Source of the DNA: Geodermatophilus dictyosporus
Lineage (GTDB): Bacteria > Actinomycetota > Actinomycetes > Mycobacteriales > Geodermatophilaceae
Assembly: GCF_900115505.1 (NCBI RefSeq)
Contig: NZ_FOWQ01000003.1
Coordinates: 186,001 to 250,000 of the forward strand
Reading direction: 5' to 3'
DNA length: 64,000 nt
A program made the position numbers and the translations under genes. Shown here piece by piece: positions 42,717-51,607 of the stretch. Under the pieces are notes generated by a model. The model made no database searches, was not told where the DNA came from, and worked only from the letters and a program-made list of their open reading frames with translations. The first letter of the stretch is position 1. Each line of letters begins with the position of its first letter.

Positions 42717-44092
42717 GCGCCGGGCCGCTCGTCGTCGTCGGCGACGCGCTGCTCGACGTCGACCTGGTCGGCACCGCGTCGCGGCTCACCCCCGACGCGC
42801 CGGTGCCCGTGGTCGAGGACCTCGAGACCCGCGAGCGCCCCGGCGGCGCGGCGCTGGCGGCGGTGGTCGCGGCGCAGGCCACCGACCGCGAGGTCGTGCT
42901 GGTGGCGCCGCTGGCCGACGACGAGGGCGCCGCGCGGCTCCGGGCGCTGCTGGCCGGGCGAGTGCGGCTGGTCGCCGTCCCGGCCACCGGCGGCACCGCG
43001 GTCAAGCGGCGGGTGCGCGTGGGCGACCACTCGGTGGTGCGGCTGGACAGCGGCTCGCCCACCGTGGCCCTCGGCGAGCTCCCCGCCGCGGCGCGGGAGG
43101 CCGTCCGCGGTGCCGCCGCGGTGCTCGTCGCCGACTACGGCCGCGGCACCACCGCCGACCCCGCCGTCCGCGAGCTGCTGGGCGAGGCCGGCGGCCCGGT
43201 GGTCTGGGACCCGCACCCGCGCGGCGCCGACCCGGTGCCCACCGTGCGGCTGGTGACCCCGAACGGCGCGGAGGCCGCCCGGGTGGCCGCCGGTGCCGGC
43301 GTGCCCGCCGACGGCGACGGCCTGGCCGCCGTGGGCACCCGGGCCGAGGCGCTGATCCGGCACTGGGGCGTCGGCGCGGTCGCGGTCACCCTGGGCGCCC
43401 GCGGGGCGCTGCTGTCCTACGGCGAGGGCGCGCCCATGGTGGTGCCCGCCGTCCCGGTGAGCGGCGGCGACCCGTGCGGCGCCGGTGACTCCTTCGCCGC
43501 CGCAGCCGCGCTCGCGCTCGCCGAGGGAGCGGTGACCGGGGAGGCGGTGGCGGCCGCCGTCGCCTTCGCCGGGCGCTTCGTCGCCGCAGGCGGGGCCACG
43601 GCGTGGGACGCCCCGGTGGAGCGCGAGCCGAACGTGGCCGCCGAGGACGGCGTGTCGGCGCTGCTGGCGCGCGTGCGCGGCGGCGGGGGCACCGTGGTGG
43701 CCACCGGCGGCTGCTTCGACCTGCTGCACCCCGGGCACGTGGCCACGCTGCGCGCCGCCCGCGGGCTGGGCGACTGCCTGGTCGTGTGCATCAACTCCGA
43801 CGACTCCGTGCGCCGGCTCAAGGGCCCGTCCCGGCCGCTGGTCACCGCGACCGACCGGGCGCGCGTGCTGGAGGCGCTGGAGTTCGTCGACGCCGTCGTC
43901 GTGTTCGAGGAGGACACCCCGGCGCAGGTGCTCGACCGGCTGCGGCCCGACGTCTGGGCCAAGGGCGGCGACTACGCGGGTGCCGACCTGCCCGAGGCCG
44001 CGGTGCTGCGGCGGTGGGGCGGCCAGGCCGTCGTGCTGCCCTACCTCGACGGGCACTCGACGACCGCCCTGGTCCAGCGCTCGAGAGTCTGA
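42713..44092 (+). CDS. hldE: bifunctional heptose-7-phosphate kinase / heptose-1-phosphate adenylyltransferase
   Basis: A 459-residue two-domain enzyme: a PfkB-type kinase (1-310) phosphorylating C1 of heptose-7-phosphate, and a nucleotidyltransferase domain (about 325-459) making ADP-heptose after GmhB acts. Kinase marks are DALLDVDLVGTASRLTPDAPVPVV, RPGGAAL, VTPNGAEAARVA and GDPCGAGDSFAAA with catalytic D259. Transferase marks are ATGGCFDLLHPGHVATLR (HxGH at 339-342), VCINSDDSVRRLKGPSRP, WAKGGDY and DGHSTTALV. Length and domain order match Gram-negative HldE. The GTG start overlaps the gmhA stop. With gmhA and the fused GmhB domain, the pathway to ADP-D,D-heptose is complete here. Confidence 0.93.
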   Translation: MSAGPLVVVGDALLDVDLVGTASRLTPDAPVPVVEDLETRERPGGAALAAVVAAQATDREVVLVAPLADDEGAARLRALLAGRVRLVAVPATGGTAVKRRVRVGDHSVVRLDSGSPTVALGELPAAAREAVRGAAAVLVADYGRGTTADPAVRELLGEAGGPVVWDPHPRGADPVPTVRLVTPNGAEAARVAAGAGVPADGDGLAAVGTRAEALIRHWGVGAVAVTLGARGALLSYGEGAPMVVPAVPVSGGDPCGAGDSFAAAAALALAEGAVTGEAVAAAVAFAGRFVAAGGATAWDAPVEREPNVAAEDGVSALLARVRGGGGTVVATGGCFDLLHPGHVATLRAARGLGDCLVVCINSDDSVRRLKGPSRPLVTATDRARVLEALEFVDAVVVFEEDTPAQVLDRLRPDVWAKGGDYAGADLPEAAVLRRWGGQAVVLPYLDGHSTTALVQRSRV

Positions 44093-44095
44093 GGC

Positions 44096-45040
44096 GTGCA
44101 CTTCCGTGGGGGTGCACAGCCGGCCGCCGTCGTCCTGCGGCCGCTGGGGCTCGGTGACCTGCTCACCGGCGTCCCGGCGATCCGGGCGGTGCGCGCGGCG
44201 GTGCCGGACCACCGGCTGGTCCTGGCGACGACGGCCGCGCTCGCGCCGCTGGCCGGGCTGGTCGACGCCGTCGACGAGGTGCTCCCCGCGCGCGAGCTGG
44301 AGCCCCTGGACTGGTCCGGGGCGCCGCCGGAGCTGGCCGTCGACCTGCACGGCAAGGGGCCGGCCTCGCACGTCGTCGTGGCCGACCTGCACCCGCACCG
44401 GCTGCTCACCTTCGCCAGCCCCGGGTACCCGGGACCGGCCTGGTACCCCGACGAGCACGAGGTGCGGCGCTGGTGCCGGCTGGTCGCCGAGGGCCTGGGC
44501 GCCGACGCCGACCCCGACGCGCTCGACCTCGCCGTCCCGGCCGTGCCACCGCCGGTGACCGGCGCCGCGCTGGTGCACCCCGGCGCCGCCTTCCCCGGCC
44601 GGCGCTGGCCGCCCGGGCGGTTCGCCGCGGTGGCCCGCTGGCTGGCCGACGGGGGGCACGACGTGCGGATCACCGGCGGGCCCGCCGAACGGGAGCTCGC
44701 GCGCGCGGTGGCCGACGGGGCCGGGCTGGGGGAGGAGGCCGTGCTCGCCGGCGCCACCACGACCCTCGAGCTGGCCGCGACCGTCGCCGCGGCGCGGGTG
44801 GTGGTCAGCGGCGACACCGGCGTCGCCCACGTGGCCAGCGCCTACCGCCGCCCGTCGGTGGTGCTGTTCGGACCGGTCTCCCCGGCGCTGTGGGGCCCGC
44901 CGCCGCGCGCGCAGCACGTCGCCCTCTGGCACGGCGACGGCACCGGCGACCCCTGGGGCACCGAGCTCGACCCGGCCCTCGCGCGGATCACCGTCGACGA
45001 GGTCACGCAGGCCCTGGAACGGCTGCTCGCCCGTCGCTGA
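44096..45040 (+). CDS. glycosyltransferase family 9 (second heptosyltransferase-like)
   Basis: A 314-residue GT9 protein: AAVVLRPLGLGDLLTGVPAIRAVRAAVP at the N-terminus, LAVDLHGKGPASHVV, AALVHPGAAFPGRRWPPGRFAAVARWL and ARVVVSGDTGVAHVASAYRRPSVVLFGPVSPALWGPP, the donor site with SGDTGVAH. It shares the fold but little detail with 38718-39797, so the two probably make different linkages. GTG 44096 is three bases after the hldE stop. It is the last gene of the operon, followed by a strong hairpin. Confidence 0.9.
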   Translation: MHFRGGAQPAAVVLRPLGLGDLLTGVPAIRAVRAAVPDHRLVLATTAALAPLAGLVDAVDEVLPARELEPLDWSGAPPELAVDLHGKGPASHVVVADLHPHRLLTFASPGYPGPAWYPDEHEVRRWCRLVAEGLGADADPDALDLAVPAVPPPVTGAALVHPGAAFPGRRWPPGRFAAVARWLADGGHDVRITGGPAERELARAVADGAGLGEEAVLAGATTTLELAATVAAARVVVSGDTGVAHVASAYRRPSVVLFGPVSPALWGPPPRAQHVALWHGDGTGDPWGTELDPALARITVDEVTQALERLLARR

Positions 45041-45053
45041 CCGGCAGGGTGGA

Positions 45054-45085
45054 CCGATCGCGGGGGCGGGAGGCCCCCCGATCGG
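45054..45085. terminator. terminator hairpin at the end of the heptose operon
   Basis: CCGATCG pairs with CGATCGG, and after a bulged C GGGGG pairs with CCCCC, making a 12-bp stem 14 bases after the stop. Confidence 0.8.
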
Positions 45086-45133
45086 GACACGGGCAGCGGC
45101 TCACCGGAGCAGGGGACGGCACGTGGCCGCGGT

Positions 45134-45151
45134 GTCGGCCGGTAGGCCGAC
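45134..45151 (-). terminator. hairpin after the VWA gene
   Basis: A perfect 7-bp stem GTCGGCC/GGCCGAC with GGTA loop lies eight bases past the leftward stop. Confidence 0.55.
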
Positions 45152-45158
45152 GGTGTGC

Positions 45159-46793
45159 TCAGCGCTGGCGGAGGGCGTCGAAGAGGACGCCCTGCAGGTC
45201 GGTCGGGTCGACCGCCGAGTAGGCGGCACCGCCGGTGGCCTCCGCGATCCGCTCCAGCGCGGCCATGTCGGCGTCCGGGCCGAGCGCGACGCCGATGACC
45301 TTCACCGGCCGCTCCGGGTCGGCCTCGTCCCGGAGGGTCTGCAGCAGCGCGTCGAGCGAGGTGCCGTCGTCGTCGTTGGTGCCGTCGGTGACCATCAGCA
45401 CGCTGTTCACCGCGTTCGGGTCGACGTCCTCGCGGGCCGCGCGGACCGCCTCCAGCGTGGTGTCGTAGAGGCCGGTGCCACCGGGGCTGAGCCGGTCGGG
45501 GATGGTGTCGAGCTCGGCGTCGAGCAGGTCGCGCTGGCTGCTGCCGTCGACCTCCGACTCCAGCGCGCGCGTGGGCACGGCCTCGACCCAGTCCCGGTCG
45601 TCCTCCAGCTCGCGGGCGAAGAACCACAGGCCGAGCGCGAAGTTGCCCGGCACGAGCGTGAGCGTGCTCTGGGCGGCGTCCCGGGCCAGCGTGGCCCGGG
45701 TGCCGTCGCCCGCGGGCGCCTCCATGGAGGTCGAGATGTCGAAGACGGTGAGGATCCGCGACGGCGCGGCCAGGCGGGACAGCTCGGTGAGCAGCGACTG
45801 CACCTGCTCGGCGTCGACGTCCACGGTCTCGGGCGCCTCCTGCGGCACGGACTCGCCGGCGTCGGTGGGCGCGGTGCCCTCGGCGTCGCGGAACCCGGCG
45901 CCCAGGACGGCGGTGCGCGCTGTCTCCGAGGTCAGCGTCCGCACGACGGCGTCCACGGCCGAGCGCTCCTCGTCCGACGGCGTCCCGACCCGCAGGACCG
46001 GGTAGTCCAGCTGCGGCGACCCCTCCGACGGGTAGACCGGCACGAGCCGCGAGTCCGCTGACTCCCGGGTGGTGGCGAGCACCTCCTGCTCGCTCACCGG
46101 CACCAGCGGCGCGTCGGCCGCGCCCGACCCGGCTGCCTGCAGCGCGTCGGCGGGGCTCACGGCCGGCCCGCGGCGGGCGGCGAGCACCGCCTGGACGACG
46201 GCGTTGTCGGCGGACTCGTCGCCGCCGAGGGAGGTGCGCAGCGCGGCGAGCGCGGACAGCCCCTCGGCGCTCTCGGCGAGGTCGGGCACCGCCACCGGGC
46301 GGACGCCGCTGAGCGCCTCGGCCCACGACGGCGGCTGCGCGCCCCAGCCCAGCTCGTCGACGGTCCCCTGGCTGGTGCCCAGGACGACCGGCGAGGTGGC
46401 CATCGAGCCCGACGCGTCGAGGACGGCGTCGGTCGCCCGGACGGTCCACAGCGAGCTGTCGGGCACCCACACCTGCGGCAGCGCCTCGTCCTCGAGCGCC
46501 TGCAGGTCGCCGACGGCCTGCAGCGGCTCCTGCGCGGTCACCTCGGCGCCGGCGCAGGTGCCGCCGCCGAGGTCCTGCGGCTCGGCGAGCAGGTCCTGCG
46601 CCACCGGGGCGAGCTCGGGGGCGACGGCGACCCGGACGGTGCGCGTCTCGTCGCAGCCCCCGCCCGATCCGGCCAGCCACCACACCAGCCCGCCGGCGAC
46701 CAGGGCGAGGACGACCAGGGCGACGACGAGGGCGACGGGCGCGGGGCGGGCCGGCAGTCGGCGCGCGGAGGTGGTGTCGGCGTGGCGGCCCAT
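45159..46793 (-). CDS. membrane-anchored VWA-domain protein with substrate-binding-like domain
   Basis: A 544-residue protein with one N-terminal membrane helix (VALVVALVVLALVAGGLVWWLAG). An extracellular periplasmic-binding-protein-like domain (about 45-330; VRVAVAPELAPVAQDLL onwards) follows, then a C-terminal von Willebrand A domain. The MIDAS metal site is DISTS (D352, S354, S356), with VNSVLMVTDGTNDDDG supplying the later aspartate. It likely binds a ligand or partner protein at the cell surface. ATG 46791-46793 has GGAGAG about six bases upstream; a GTG/ATG at 46818 is an alternative. Chaperone or adhesion roles are known for VWA proteins generally; nothing here singles one out. Confidence 0.85.
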   Translation of the reverse strand: MGRHADTTSARRLPARPAPVALVVALVVLALVAGGLVWWLAGSGGGCDETRTVRVAVAPELAPVAQDLLAEPQDLGGGTCAGAEVTAQEPLQAVGDLQALEDEALPQVWVPDSSLWTVRATDAVLDASGSMATSPVVLGTSQGTVDELGWGAQPPSWAEALSGVRPVAVPDLAESAEGLSALAALRTSLGGDESADNAVVQAVLAARRGPAVSPADALQAAGSGAADAPLVPVSEQEVLATTRESADSRLVPVYPSEGSPQLDYPVLRVGTPSDEERSAVDAVVRTLTSETARTAVLGAGFRDAEGTAPTDAGESVPQEAPETVDVDAEQVQSLLTELSRLAAPSRILTVFDISTSMEAPAGDGTRATLARDAAQSTLTLVPGNFALGLWFFARELEDDRDWVEAVPTRALESEVDGSSQRDLLDAELDTIPDRLSPGGTGLYDTTLEAVRAAREDVDPNAVNSVLMVTDGTNDDDGTSLDALLQTLRDEADPERPVKVIGVALGPDADMAALERIAEATGGAAYSAVDPTDLQGVLFDALRQR

Positions 46794-46913
46794 GATCGCT
46801 CTCCGTGAGTGTCCGGTCATCAGGCGTACCCACGACGCCGGGCACCAGCGTAGTTGCGCAACCGGGTCGGGGTGCCGCGGGGAGGACGACCCGGCGGCCC
46901 GCGGGCGCGGGGG

Positions 46914-47891
46914 TCAGCTCACCCGCAGGGCCGCCGTCCGGCGCTGTTCGGCGAACCAGGCGACGGTGCGGCGCAGGCCCTCCTCGGAGGGCACCGTCGG
47001 CCGCCAGCCCAGCAGCTGCTCGGCGCGGGTGGTGTCGGGACGGCGCACCTTCGGGTCGTCGACCGGCAGGTCGACGAACGAGATCGGCGACGACGACCCG
47101 GTCAGCTCCACGATCCACTGCGCCAGCCGCAGCACGGACAGCTCGTCGGGGTTGCCGACGTTCACCGGACCGGGCTGGTCGGAGAACGCCAGGGCCAGGA
47201 TGCCGCGCACCGTGTCGTCGACGTAGCAGATGGAGCGGGTCTGCGAGCCGTCGCCGGCCACGGTCAGCGGCCGGCCCGACAGCGCCTGCCCGACGAAGGC
47301 GGGGATGGCCCGGCCGTCGTCGGGGCGCATCCGCGGGCCGTAGGTGTTGAAGATCCGCACGATGCCGGTGTCGGTGCCCTTGGACGTGCGGTAGGCCGTG
47401 GTCATCGCCTCGCTGAAGCGCTTGGCCTCGTCGTAGACGCCGCGCGGGCCCACCGGGTTGACGTTGCCCCAGTACTCCTCGCGCTGCGGGTGCTCCAGCG
47501 GGTCGCCGTAGACCTCCGAGGTCGAGGCCAGCACGTACCGGGCGCCCTTCTCGTGCGCCAGGCCGAGGGTGTGCAGCGTGCCGAGGCTGCCGACCTTCAG
47601 CGTCTCGATCGGCATCCGCAGGTAGTCCAGCGGGCTGGCCGGGGAGGCGAAGTGCAGCACCAGGTCGACGTCGCCGGGCACGTGGACGTAGTCGGTGACG
47701 TCGCAGCGCACCAGCCGGAACCCGGGGTGCTCCAGGAGGTGGACGACGTTCTCGGGCGACCCGGTGAGGAAGTTGTCCAGGCACACCACCTCGACGCCCC
47801 GGTCGAGCAGGTGCTCGCACAGGTGCGAGCCGAGGAACCCGGCGCCGCCGGTCACCACCGCCCGCCGGATCGTCCGCGCCGCGTGCACCAT
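46914..47891 (-). CDS. UDP-glucuronate decarboxylase-like SDR (UDP-xylose synthase family)
   Basis: A 325-residue extended [63 protein letters not shown] (highly typical of UXS), [15 protein letters not shown], catalytic YDEAKRFSE (YxxxK), [19 protein letters not shown] and [17 protein letters not shown] makes UDP-xylose from UDP-glucuronate. It is not HldD (no ADP-heptose epimerase pattern). ATG 47889-47891 has GGGAG five bases upstream. It is separated by 120 bases from the VWA gene on the same strand. It may feed pentose to the glycans of this region. Confidence 0.88.
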   Translation of the reverse strand: MVHAARTIRRAVVTGGAGFLGSHLCEHLLDRGVEVVCLDNFLTGSPENVVHLLEHPGFRLVRCDVTDYVHVPGDVDLVLHFASPASPLDYLRMPIETLKVGSLGTLHTLGLAHEKGARYVLASTSEVYGDPLEHPQREEYWGNVNPVGPRGVYDEAKRFSEAMTTAYRTSKGTDTGIVRIFNTYGPRMRPDDGRAIPAFVGQALSGRPLTVAGDGSQTRSICYVDDTVRGILALAFSDQPGPVNVGNPDELSVLRLAQWIVELTGSSSPISFVDLPVDDPKVRRPDTTRAEQLLGWRPTVPSEEGLRRTVAWFAEQRRTAALRVS

Positions 47892-48007
47892 CGCTGCTCC
47901 CGCCCTCTCGCCGTCCCCTCCGCAGGGGCCCCGCGGCTGCCCTACCCGGAGATCAACTCCCGACACTTCGGGAGCTGAGTGTCCTGCCCGACGTCGCCCG
48001 GGACGGC

Positions 48008-48045
48008 GGCGGGCCGCCGGCCCCCGAGGGGACCGGCGGCCCGCC
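48008..48045 (-). terminator. terminator of the branched-chain amino acid transporter operon
   Basis: A perfect 13-bp stem (GGCGGGCCGCCGG with CCGGCGGCCCGCC, 12-base loop) lies about 85 bases past the leftward stop of the substrate-binding gene. Confidence 0.75.
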
Positions 48046-48128
48046 GGGTGGTGAGGCTCCGGAACGGCCCTCGCGCAGGGCCCCGCCCCGAGCGGCAGCG
48101 GGGGGTGGGAGGCGAGAGGGCCCTTCGA

Positions 48129-49466
48129 CTAGTTGACGGGCTCCTCGTCCGGGATGCCGCTCTCCGGCGGGGTCGCGGCCTCGCCGTCGTACTCCTCGAT
48201 CTCGGCGTCGCCGTTGTCGGTGACCAGCACCGGCGTCAGCTCCTCCGAGCCCTGGCCGGCGATCCGGCTGACCAGCATGCCGCTGTAGCCGGCGTGCCGG
48301 TCCTCGGAGTAGCGGAACGGCGCGAAGCCGGGGCCCTCCCAGTCGGCGCCGGCCTGCTCGACGGCGGCGACGAGGTCGTCACGCGTCGGGTTCTGGCCGG
48401 CCGCCTGCAGCGCCTGGACCATCGTGTAGGCCTGCGACATGCCGTAGGCCCGGTAGTTGGTGAGCTCGCCCTCCTGGCCGGACTCCTCCCACACCCGCTG
48501 GTAGAGCTGGATCCAGGGGTTGTCCGGGGTGTCGACGGTGGGGATGTACTCGGTGGTGAGCACGCCGTCGAGCAGGCTGGCGTCGCTGACCGCGCCCTCG
48601 GAGAAGCGGGCCAGCAGCGAGCCGACCAGCGCCGGGTCCGAGCCGACGTTGGAGTAGAACCACTGCGGGTCGTAGCCCAGCTGCAGCGCGGTCAGCTGCG
48701 ACAGCGCGGTGTAGCTGGGCACGTTGAAGCCCAGGACGAGGTCGGCACCGGCGGCCTGCAGCGCGGAGATCTGCGGGCGGACGTCGGTGTTGCCGGGGAC
48801 GTAGGTCTCCTCGGCGACGATCTGGTCCTCGAGGTACTGCTTGGCGCCGGCCGCGCCGTCCTCGCCGAAGTCGTCACCCTGCAGGAAGAGGCCGACCTTC
48901 GCGTCGGGGAAGTTCTCGGCCACGTACTGGCCGATGATCTTGCCCTCGATCTCGTAGTCGGGCTGCCAGCCGAAGGTGGTGGGCTTCTCCTCGACGTCGT
49001 CCCACAGCCGCGAGCCGGAGGCCACGAACAGGTCCGGCACGCCCTCGCTGTTGAGGAAGTCGGTGACGGCGTTGTGCGTCGGGGTGCCCAGGCCGCCCAT
49101 GATCGCGAACACCTCGTCCTCGAGGACGAGCTGGTTGACCACCTGGCTGGTGTTGGTCGGGTTGTACGCGTCGTCGCGGTAGATCCACTCGATCTGGCGG
49201 CCGTTGACCCCACCGTTGGCGTTGACGTAGTCGAAGTACGCCTGGACGCCGGTCGGGATCTCGCTGTAACCGGGCGCCGCGACGCCGGTGAGCGGGTAGT
49301 GCGCGCCGATGCGGATGGTGTCCTCGGTGATGCCGACGTCCGAGGCCTCGTTCTCCTCGGAGCCGCCACCTCCACCACCGGAGTCCCCACCGCCGCAGGC
49401 GGCGAGGGTGGAGGCGACGGTCGCCGCGGCGACGAGGCCGACGAGGCGTCGTGAGGATCGTGTCAA
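48129..49466 (-). CDS. livK: ABC transporter substrate-binding lipoprotein, LivK-like
   Basis: A 445-residue lipoprotein. The signal peptide RLVGLVAAATVASTLAAC ends with the lipobox LAAC, so the cysteine is lipid-anchored, followed by a Gly/Ser-rich spacer. The mature domain begins IRIGAHYPLTGVAAPG, typical of Leu/Ile/Val- or amide-binding proteins, with VNANGGVNGRQIEWIYRDDAYNP as the first lobe signature. TTG 49464-49466 follows GAGGAGAACCC, well spaced. It is the last gene of a five-gene operon. Ligand could be branched-chain amino acids, urea or an amide. Confidence 0.9.
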   Translation of the reverse strand: MTRSSRRLVGLVAAATVASTLAACGGGDSGGGGGGSEENEASDVGITEDTIRIGAHYPLTGVAAPGYSEIPTGVQAYFDYVNANGGVNGRQIEWIYRDDAYNPTNTSQVVNQLVLEDEVFAIMGGLGTPTHNAVTDFLNSEGVPDLFVASGSRLWDDVEEKPTTFGWQPDYEIEGKIIGQYVAENFPDAKVGLFLQGDDFGEDGAAGAKQYLEDQIVAEETYVPGNTDVRPQISALQAAGADLVLGFNVPSYTALSQLTALQLGYDPQWFYSNVGSDPALVGSLLARFSEGAVSDASLLDGVLTTEYIPTVDTPDNPWIQLYQRVWEESGQEGELTNYRAYGMSQAYTMVQALQAAGQNPTRDDLVAAVEQAGADWEGPGFAPFRYSEDRHAGYSGMLVSRIAGQGSEELTPVLVTDNGDAEIEEYDGEAATPPESGIPDEEPVN

Positions 49467-49526
49467 GGGTTCTCCTCTGTGCGGACCCGGGCGCCTGTGC
49501 CCGGGAGTCTGGGGGTGGGGACGGCG

Positions 49527-50684
49527 TCAGCCGCGGGCGGCGGAGCGGCGGGCGCGGGACCTCAGCAGGGCGAGGCGGACGGAGCCGACCAGTCCCGCGG
49601 GGGCGAAGAGCATGACCACCACGAGGATCACGCCGTAGACGACGTAGGAGATCTCGGCGGCCTGCGCGGCGTCCATGTCCAGCGACTCACCGGCGTCGCG
49701 CAGCAGCCGGGGCAGGAAGACCAGCAGCACCGAGCCGACCAGCGCCCCGAAGAGGCTGCCCAGCCCGCCGATGACGATCGCGGTCAGCAGCGACAGCGAG
49801 AGCACGATGGTGAACGCCGTCGGTGCCGTCAGCCGGACGACGAGCGCCAGCACCGCGCCCGCGAGGCCGGCCGCGGCGGCGCTGACGACGAACGCCGTCA
49901 CCCGCCACGCGCCCAGGTCGATCCCGGCCAGCTCGGCGGCGACCTCCTGGTCGCGCACCGCCCGCCAGGTGCGCCCGACGCGGCTGCGCATCAGGTTGGC
50001 CAGCAGGAAGTAGGTGACCAGCAGGCAGGCGACGCTGATGTAGGCGATCCACTTGACCCCGGACGGCGAGCCGCCCGACAGCGTGCGGATCGTCTCGGTG
50101 AACCACTCCGGGCGGTCGGGGGTGGAGACCGTCAGGCCCTGCTCGCCGCCGAGCGTCTCCTTGAAGTACAGCGCCAGGCCGGGCAGGCCGACGGCGAGGG
50201 CCAGCGTGGCGCCGGCGAGGTAGGGGCCGTGCAGCCGGGCCGCCGCGACGCCCACGACCGCCCCGACCAGCGCGGTGAGCGCGACGGCGGCCAGGAAGAT
50301 GACCACCAGCGGCAGCGGCTCCTCGGCGTCGAGCAGCAGCGCGGTGGTGTACCCGCCGACGGCCATGAGCGCGCCGTGGCCCAGCGAGATCTGGCCGTTG
50401 AGGCCGGTCAGCAGGGTCAGGCCGCCCGCCGCGATGGCGTAGAAGGCCACGTACCCGATCTGGGCGTTGAAGCCCAGGTCGGTCGACTCCAGCAGGACCA
50501 CGGCGCCCACGGCGCAGAGGACCAGCACGAGCAGGTGGCGCAGCAGGGTGTTGCGCGGCAGGAGGGTGCGGCCACCGGTGGCCTGGGCCGACGAGGCGTT
50601 GGCCGCGGCGGTGGCGCTGACGGGGGCGTCGGAGGTGGCCGCGCCGGCGGCCGCCGAGGAGGCGGGGGTCTGCAGGTCGCTCAC
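49527..50684 (-). CDS. livM: branched-chain amino acid type ABC permease, LivM-like
   Basis: A 385-residue inner-membrane protein. A 45-residue Ala/Ser/Thr-rich cytoplasmic tail precedes about ten helices. FYAIAAGGLTLLTGLNGQISLGHGALMAVGGY is the family hallmark. The cytoplasmic coupling loop NLMRSRVGRTWRAVRDQEVAAELAGIDL contains the EAA-like motif that docks on LivG/LivF. It lies five bases after the LivH gene and 60 bases before livK. Confidence 0.92.
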   Translation of the reverse strand: MSDLQTPASSAAAGAATSDAPVSATAAANASSAQATGGRTLLPRNTLLRHLLVLVLCAVGAVVLLESTDLGFNAQIGYVAFYAIAAGGLTLLTGLNGQISLGHGALMAVGGYTTALLLDAEEPLPLVVIFLAAVALTALVGAVVGVAAARLHGPYLAGATLALAVGLPGLALYFKETLGGEQGLTVSTPDRPEWFTETIRTLSGGSPSGVKWIAYISVACLLVTYFLLANLMRSRVGRTWRAVRDQEVAAELAGIDLGAWRVTAFVVSAAAAGLAGAVLALVVRLTAPTAFTIVLSLSLLTAIVIGGLGSLFGALVGSVLLVFLPRLLRDAGESLDMDAAQAAEISYVVYGVILVVVMLFAPAGLVGSVRLALLRSRARRSAARG

Positions 50685-50689
50685 GGGTG

Positions 50690-51571
50690 CTATGCCCTCC
50701 GCGTCTGGGTCGTCGAGAACAGCCCGCCGGGCCGGACGAGCAGCACGACCACGAGGACGGCGAGCGCGGCCAGGCCGACCAGCTCGTCGCCGACGTAGCC
50801 GCGCACGTAGCTGAGCAGCAGGCCGAGCAGCAGGCCGCCGACGACCGCGCCGACCGGGGAGTCCAGGCCGCCGAGCACCGCCGCGACGAAGCCGAAGACG
50901 ATCAGCGCGTCCATGTACGTCGGGGTCACGAAGGTGACCTCGGCGGCGATGAGCATGCCGGCCAGCGACCCGACGACGGCGGCCAGCGCCCAGCCCAGGG
51001 TGAGCATCCGGCCCACCCGGACGCCGAGCAGCCGGGCGACCTCCTGGCCGAAGGCCGAGGCGCGCATCGCCAGGCCGACGCGGGTGTACCGGAACAGCGC
51101 GGTGAGGCCGACCATGACCAGCAGCACCGCGCCGAGGGTGAACAGGGTGTTGGGGCTCAGCGCGAGGCTGCTGTCGCCGACGCGGAAGCCGATGGTGGAG
51201 AACGGCGCGACGAAGGCCCGCTGGTTGACGCCGAACAGCACCGAGATGAGCGCCTGGATGGCGATGAACAGACCCAGCGTGACGATGACCGCGTTGAGCT
51301 CGGGGCCGCCCTCGACCGGCCGGATCACCAGCCGCTCGACCACCGCGCCGAGCACCAGGCCGGCCAGCAGGGCGACGGCCAGGCCGACCCAGTAGGACTG
51401 CCCGGACTCGATGAGCGACAGCGCGATGAACGTGGTGATGGCCGCCATGGCGCCCTGGGCGAAGTTGACGATCCGGGTGGAGCGCCAGATCAGCACGAGG
51501 GCGAGCGCGAACGCCGCGTAGACCGCGCCGGTGATCACCCCGCCGAGGGTGAGGTTGATGAACTCTCGCAC
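50690..51571 (-). CDS. livH: branched-chain amino acid type ABC permease, LivH-like
   Basis: A 293-residue permease with about eight helices. It has LGGVITGAVYAAFALALVLIWRSTRIVNFAQGAM (family N-terminus), GPELNAVIVTLGLFIAIQALI and the coupling loop RYTRVGLAMRASAFGQEVARLLGVRV. GGLDSPVGAVVGGLLLGLL lies near the C-terminus. It pairs with LivM to form the pore. GTG 51569-51571 is 36 bases after the livF stop. Confidence 0.93.
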   Translation of the reverse strand: MREFINLTLGGVITGAVYAAFALALVLIWRSTRIVNFAQGAMAAITTFIALSLIESGQSYWVGLAVALLAGLVLGAVVERLVIRPVEGGPELNAVIVTLGLFIAIQALISVLFGVNQRAFVAPFSTIGFRVGDSSLALSPNTLFTLGAVLLVMVGLTALFRYTRVGLAMRASAFGQEVARLLGVRVGRMLTLGWALAAVVGSLAGMLIAAEVTFVTPTYMDALIVFGFVAAVLGGLDSPVGAVVGGLLLGLLLSYVRGYVGDELVGLAALAVLVVVLLVRPGGLFSTTQTRRA

Positions 51572-51607
51572 GTGAGGGCTGCCTTCCTGGTGGTGCGGGG
51601 AGCGGGG

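Noticed and set aside
46914..47891. HldD (ADP-heptose epimerase) completing the heptose pathway
   Set aside because: Motifs such as [17 protein letters not shown] are those of UDP-glucuronate decarboxylases rather than HldD.
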